Assembly: GCA_011799875.1 (NCBI GenBank)
Contig: CM022301.1
Span: 89,237,667 to 89,301,666 of the forward strand
Source of the DNA: Thinopyrum elongatum
Lineage: Eukaryota; Streptophyta; Magnoliopsida; Poales; Poaceae
Direction of reading: 5' to 3'
DNA length: 64,000 nt
Part shown: one piece after another, positions 58,991-64,000 of the stretch
How the letters are laid out: each line of letters starts with the position of its first letter
Numbering within the stretch: the first letter of the stretch is position 1
Made by a program: the position numbers and the translations under genes
The notes under the pieces: model-generated
Seen by the model: the letters and a program-made list of their open reading frames with translations, nothing else
What the model was told of the DNA's origin: nothing
The model's database searches: none

Positions 58991-59414
58991 ACGTGTTGAT
59001 GTATCATAGGCACATCCCGTCCATTCGCTGGATGACATCTGTCCCAACGCTGAGCTGACACATGGATCCTCCGGCGAATCAGAATTTTACACGTGGAAAA
59101 TCCCCATTAGTCCGGGCTGTTAACGGGTTATCGGATCCAAACCGGAACCCGATAGCTGAACGGCGACCCGTTACGATGGATGCCACGTGTCGGTTACCCT
59201 TGACGAAAACACTTCCATGATGCGCCATTTATCGTCATGGAAGTGGACACTTCCGTGATGATAATTTTGGTATTGTCATGGAACACTTCTACGACAGCAC
59301 AGGTATGACTATCTTGATTCTGTCATAAAATCGTCATGGATGTACATGCATGACAGAAAACGTGACCAACTGTGACAAACACGTATCATCACGGAAGTGG
59401 TTTTTTTTGTAGTG
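58920..59414 (-). repeat. Right CACTA terminus and long inverted repeat
   Basis: The reverse complement of this block matches 3156-3650 collinearly, ending TTTTTTTTGTAGTG at 59414. Next base triplet CAC. Confidence 0.85.
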
Positions 59415-60954
59415 CACGCTGCAAGAAAGTAAATACGGCTATGTACGTACATACGGGCGGGGTCTTGAATGTGTACTCACGCATACATACCGCCAGGGCT
59501 CGTGTACATGGAGAGGCAACAGACGGCAGCAACGGCATCCTGTTCATCGGCAGCCAACCAGCTGGGTCGGAATGGAGGAAACAGCGTCGTGTTCACCGGG
59601 AGCCAAGCGATTAGGTCGGAACGCGTCCTGTTCATCGGGAGCAAAGCCATTGGATCGAAACATGTCCTGTTCATCGGGAGCCAACCCGCTTGGATGGAAC
59701 AGCCAAAACAGGGTCTGGCGTACTGCAAAACGGAGGAAAACGGCCTTCTGTTCGACCGCGTACGGTCAAAACGGGGTTCTATTCATCGGGAAGGGTCTGG
59801 CGTACCACAAAACGGAGGAAACAGACTTCTGTTCGAGCGCCTACGGTTGAAATGGGGTCCTGTTCATTAGGAGGGGTGTGGCGTATCGCAAAACGGAGGA
59901 AACAGACTTCTGTTGGAGCGCCTATGGTCGAAACGGGGTCCTGTTCATCGAGAGGGGTGTGGCGTACCGCAAAATGGGACTCCACGGGTTGTTGTTCATC
60001 CACCGTCTACTACTTCGCTCCAGACTCCACGAGCTACTATTCATCCGCCATCGACTTCCTCCAGCCTCCACCTGCTACTGTTCATCCACCACGGCTTCCT
60101 CCTGCCTCCACCAGCTATTGTTCATCCACGGGCTACTGTTCATCCAACCTGCACCGGCTACTATTCAACCAGCCCTGCATGAGGTCCTGTTCATCCACTC
60201 CCAATTAGCTCGGGTGTGGCGGCCTCCTCGGGGTCCTGTTCATCTAGCGGCAACGGCCTACTACCACGGGGTCCTGTTCATCCAACCCCCACCTGGAACT
60301 ATTCATCCAACCCCAACCAACCGGCTAGACTCACCACGTCTCGACTCGTTCAACCAACCCCCAACGGCCACTGTTCATCAAGAGGCAGGTTTGATCGGCT
60401 TCAGTAAGCAGCAGCAGCGATCGATCGCTCGGGTTCAGTTAGCAGTAGTAGCGAAGGAATCACTCAGGTGCAGTCAGCAGCGAAGGAATCGCTCGGGTTC
60501 AGTTAACAGCCAGGGATCAATCGCTAAAGTTCAGTAAGGTAGCTAGTGCAATTGCTCGGGTTCCGTAAGCGAACGCCTCGCTCGGGTTCAGTTAGAGCCC
60601 AACACCTCGCACACACTCGTGTACGTATACGAGAGAAACGCGCAAACCTCCATGCATCGCTCGGACCCGACCACCCACCGTAACCGGGAACTCCCCAAAA
60701 TTTTCCTCGCCCTCACTTCTACCACGATTTTTTCCGTCATGGACGGCCCAAAGAATGTCATGCAGGTGCGTCCCCGGCCCGCCCAGGATGAAAAGCCCAT
60801 TTTCTGTCATGATTTTTTGTCATAGAAGTAGGAGCCCACCACATCTATGATGATACGTGTTTTTGTCACAATTATCGTCATAGAAGTGTCATAACCATGA
60901 CAATTTTTTTTTCGTTCGGGCCATAATGTCACGAATGTGTCTTTTTTTGTAGTG
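59415..60954. mobile_element. End of a third CACTA family with dense subterminal repeats
   Basis: Right terminus GTCTTTTTTTGTAGTG at 60954, with inverted motifs (GTCATAGAAGTGTCATAACCATGAC) just inside. Two repeat classes follow inward: about six copies of GCTCGGGTTCAGTTAGCAG (60428-60597) and about twenty copies of CTGTTCATC with variable spacers (59538-60380). Apparent proteins rich in SCSS or HPPP come from these repeats. The other end of the element is not in the window. Confidence 0.8.
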
Positions 60955-62218
60955 GTGCTCTACAGGTATCTCCGAAGGTGTCTGTTGGGTTGCATGGATC
61001 GAGATTGGGATTTATCACTCTGTGTCATGGAGAGATATCTCTGGTCCCTCTCGGTAATACAACATCATAATAAGATTCATGTTACTAATGAGTTTAGCCA
61101 TGAGATCTTGTATTACGGAACGAGTAAAGAGACTTGCCGGTAACGAGATTGAACTCGGTATGGAGATACCGACGATCGAATCTCGGGCAAGTAACATATC
61201 GCCAGACAAAGGGAATTGCATACGGGATTGACTGAATCCTTGACATTGTGGTTCAACCGATAAATATCATCCTTGAATATGTAGGAATCAATATGGGCAT
61301 CTAGGTCCCGCTATTGGTTATTGACCAGAGAGGAGTCTCGGTCATGTCTGCATGTTCCGAACCCGTAGGGTCGCACGCTTAACGTTCTGTAGTGCTAGGG
61401 TAGTATTGAGATATTGAATAGCAGAAAGTCTGAAGGTTATTCGGACTCCCTTATGGGATCCGGGATATCACGAGGAGCTCCAAAATGGTCCGAAGGTAAA
61501 GATTCATATATGGGAAGTCCTGTTTTGGCCACCGGAAAAGTTCGGGGGCATGCCGGCAAGCTTACTAGAAGCACCGAATGGTTTTGGGTGTCCACCAGGG
61601 GGTCCACCAGCCCCGAGGACCCACGTGGGCTGTAGGGGGTGCCCTGGCATAGATGGGCTAGGCGCACCAGGCCCCCACCAGGCCCATGCGCCTAGGGAGG
61701 GCAAACCCTGGGGGTGGGAGGCGTCCCCCTGGGCTTGGGGGCCAAGCCACCTCCTAGGGCTGCTGCCCCCTCTCCCTCACCCCTATATATAGTGGGGAGG
61801 TTGGAGGGCAGCCGCACGCCTCCACCCTTGCCCTCCGTCGCTCCCAACTTCTCCCACCTCTCCTCCGGTACGCGCTTGGCGAAGCCCTACCGAAATTCTG
61901 CTGCTGCCACCACCACCATACCACCGTGCTGGGTTCCGATCTCATCTACCTCCACTATCTCGCTTGCTAGATCAAGAAGGAGAGGACGCCATCGAGCTGA
62001 ACGTGTGCTAATCTTGGAGGTGTCATTCGTTCGGCACTAGATCGGATTGGATCGCGATTGGATCGTGAAGAGTACGACTACATCAACCACATTACGACGC
62101 TAACGCTTTCGGTCTACAAGGGTATGCAGACACACTCCCCTCTTGTTGCTATACATTCCTATATTAGATCTTGGGTGTTCGTAGGATTTTTTTTATTTTC
62201 ATGCTTTGTTCCCGAGCA
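60955..62218 (+). repeat. Angela-type Copia LTR, right part
   Basis: Continues an LTR from its middle (CTACAGGTATCTCCGAAGGTG, as at 16356) to a degraded end TTCCCGAGCA. TATA region CCTATATATAGTGGGG near 61781. The left part is not in the window; the CACTA ending at 60954 presumably interrupts it. Confidence 0.85.
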
Positions 62219-62640
62219 GTGTATATGTTTCTCATGTATTTAGTACAGCCAAATTCGATTTAGTTCTCACATGCATAACAATACAAAATTGTACCCACAA
62301 CAAATGAACATCACAGTTAACTGGACACCTCAACAAATGAACCAAGCAGTTAACTGAGCACCACATTGCGGAACATAACATATACTAGAAGATTAGACAG
62401 TTAACGAAGCCAAGCATGCTTAAGAACTACTAGGAAATATAGCAATTGTATATGTTTCTCATGTACACCGTACATCCAAATTCGATTTTATTTCTCACAT
62501 GGATAACAATACAAATTTGTACCCACAAAAATTGAACATCATATTTCAGAATTGAACCAAAGAGTTAACTAAACATCACAACAAATGAACCAAACTGTTA
62601 AATGAACATCACATTTCAGAAGAACATATTGCATATTAAC
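62219..62640. repeat. Two-copy tandem repeat of about 230 bp
   Basis: GTATATGTTTCTCATGTA at 62220 recurs at 62447, followed in both by CCAAATTCGATTT, CTCACATG(C/G)ATAACAATACAA and GTACCCACAA. No gene. Confidence 0.8.
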
Positions 62641-62658
62641 CTTACATTGGACAATTCA

Positions 62659-62878
62659 CTAGAAGGCACAGGAGGTGGCCTCAAGAAAACACCACGAACT
62701 ATCGTTTAAAGCAGCCAACCGCGTGGCGGCGTCCACGCGCGAGGCGTTGATGGTGGCCTCGACGGCGGGGTGCTCCTCCAAGATCTGGCGGTCGGCATGC
62801 ATGGCAGCCATCGCGACCTCATCCGCGCGTGTGACCATGATTTGCTTATATGCTGCTAGATGCTCCTTGAGCTGATGG
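62659..62878 (-). CDS. Coding-looking terminal exon, helical
   Basis: After an AG acceptor at 62879-62880 the frame is open for 72 codons to TAG at 62659. It encodes HQLKEHLAAYKQIM, then RADEVAMAAMHADRQILEE and AATRLAALND, an amphipathic Ala/Leu/Glu-rich helix pattern. Codons are GC-rich unlike the flanks. This resembles the C-terminal helical parts of the CACTA genes elsewhere in the window, but I recognise no domain. Upstream exons are not identified. Confidence 0.45.
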
Positions 62879-62879
62879 C

Positions 62880-63440
62880 TATAATGCGTGCACCATGGCT
62901 ATGGCGGGACTTATTTGGAGGATGGGGCAATGATTTGGGTTGAAGGTATCGTGCAGGTGGTCGGGGCATGTGGGATGGAGGAGGAAGAGGATGGGGGTGG
63001 GGTGTGGATTACCTGACTATATCGATGAGGCCGCATAGCAGGAAGGAGCATCATCGGCGAGGAGGCGGCGCTGCAAAGCAAGCAGTGAAGGTTTAAACTT
63101 GGAAAGGAAGGAGAAAACAATGGAAATGTGGCTTTTGGTGTGGGAAGGGGGCGGGGAGCTAGATATTTTTGCGGTTGCCAAAATTTTTGGCTTGATGCAG
63201 CGAAAAACTGGCGCACAAGTGTGGTTACCATGCGGGCGAAGGACTGTAGCCGACGAAGCTTTCAGTGTAAGCCATACATGAGGGAATCCCAAAAGATTTT
63301 ATACTGCATCGCACACAATTCTTGCTAATAAACTATTTGTGGTGTACTTGATTTTTTTCATTTTGATTTGAAAGACAAAATTGGGTTACGGCGAGAAAAG
63401 ACGGTGTTTGAATTGCTAGAACATTCATCTGCAGTGAACA
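62880..63440. other. No supported gene; subterminal-like motif
   Basis: GC-rich then AT-rich sequence. GCATCGCACACAATTCTTGC at 63306 resembles CACTA subterminal motifs elsewhere. Competing open frames on both strands show no conserved pattern. Confidence 0.4.
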
Positions 63441-64000
63441 TGCAACTATAGGAGTGTCATGTTAAAATTTGAAATTATCGAGGGTTCGTTTGGCCTTTTT
63501 ATACATTAATTGAGTTTCTAGGCATTTAATGTGCATAATTCAAATTTGAACTACAGCCACATGCTCCAGTGCACCAAAGTTGGTTGAAAAATCATATGTG
63601 TGTCCTTGAGTGAATGTTTAGGTCCCATGCAAGAAATAGGAATGAATTTTAAACATCTGGGCATCGTGGCTCGGCCGAAAATATTTAGAAACTTGGTTTT
63701 TAAATTCCTGTAAATCCAAAACTCGCCTGAAAATCAGGAAACTTGGCATGGTATCTTGACATGTCACCAACATGTTATGGTAAATTTTTTATCCGATTTG
63801 GGACAAGTTTTGGTATAAGCTTCTTGCAAACCAAAACTTCTCTCAAGAAGGCTCATGGTTCCGATAGGGAATGTATCACCTTTGTAGGCGAAACGACATA
63901 CGCTACCTCTTCCTGCCTTGATTTTTTTCAGAGGCAACATAGACCAATAGGAGTGTCGTGCTAAAATTTGGAATTAATTTGGGTTCGTTTGGCCTTTTTT
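63441..64000. repeat. Start of a 499-bp tandem repeat
   Basis: GGAGTGTCATGTTAAAATTT and GGGTTCGTTTGGCCTTTTT at 63451-63500 recur at 63950-64000, giving a period of 499 bp. Only one full unit is in the window. It reads as a non-coding satellite-like unit. Confidence 0.7.

Larger units (their letters stand above)
3156..59414. mobile_element. Outer CACTA unit (Jorge-like) with mirror-image ends
   Basis: The left end begins CACTACAAAAAAATACACTT and the right end, read on the minus strand, begins CACTACAAAAAAAACCACTT. The two ends match collinearly for roughly 500 bp as an inverted repeat, then pass into GGCCC-rich subterminal arrays (3590-4480 and 58140-58990). Both ends carry homologous, outward-reading genes. 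After removing the nested insertions about 13 kb remains. I see no CACTA transposase (tnp2/TNPD), so the unit would be non-autonomous. The flanking triplets do not match (AAA on the left, CAC on the right), so a single transposition event is not proven; two separate 3' ends or a rearrangement are alternatives. The name Jorge is from memory. Confidence 0.5.

Noticed and set aside
59570..60540. Proteins rich in SCSS, HPPP or RNAS-type repeats
   Set aside because: They follow the CTGTTCATC subterminal boxes in all three frames. The array is a transposon end, not a gene.

Overview
The window looks like intergenic chromatin from a Triticeae grass (wheat, Aegilops or a close relative). It is built almost entirely of nested transposable elements. 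The evidence is Angela/BARE1/WIS-type Copia LTRs with a tRNA-Met binding site, several Gypsy LTR families whose ends read TGATACGTCTCC...(ends in CA), Stowaway hairpins, and several CACTA DNA transposons with arrays of subterminal repeats. I see no tRNA, rRNA, CRISPR array or ordinary free-standing host gene. Element family names are from memory and are less certain than the boundaries, many of which are fixed by target-site duplications (TSDs).

Layout. 1-3155 holds Gypsy scraps (LTR pieces and a broken gag). 3156-59414 is bounded by two inverted CACTA ends that match for about 500 bp. Each end carries a homologous, outward-facing coiled-coil gene (4748-6990 minus; 49145-57849 plus), so the unit looks like a mirror image. 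A second CACTA with TSD TGA (8539-48317) appears to sit inside it. That element carries a broken Werner-like exonuclease, a broken F-box/FBD gene, a B3-like gene and an intact two-exon gene with a zf-XS-like motif near its left end. A B3 gene lies near its right end.

This second CACTA was then hit repeatedly: a Copia element (15924-26628) that itself holds a nested solo Gypsy LTR; a Gypsy element with intact gag but deleted pol (28714-33158); solo Gypsy LTRs at 33679-35258 and 36710-38275; and a Stowaway element split by a Gypsy element (39477-46754) that contains a solo Angela LTR. A degenerate tandem array (about 27.4-35.4 kb) is also interrupted by these insertions. In the right half of the outer unit, a Caspar-type CACTA (53277-56378, TSD ATA) carries a three-exon gene that splices in frame and encodes two B3-like domains.

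From 59415 to 60954 is the end of another CACTA, inserted in an Angela-type LTR (60955-62218). Then come a coding-looking minus-strand exon and the start of a 499-bp tandem repeat.

Most point stops in the retroelements and captured genes can be explained by C-to-T changes. The main biological theme is CACTA ends that carry outward-facing genes, repeatedly of the B3 DNA-binding type, next to dense arrays of short repeats that could be their binding sites.
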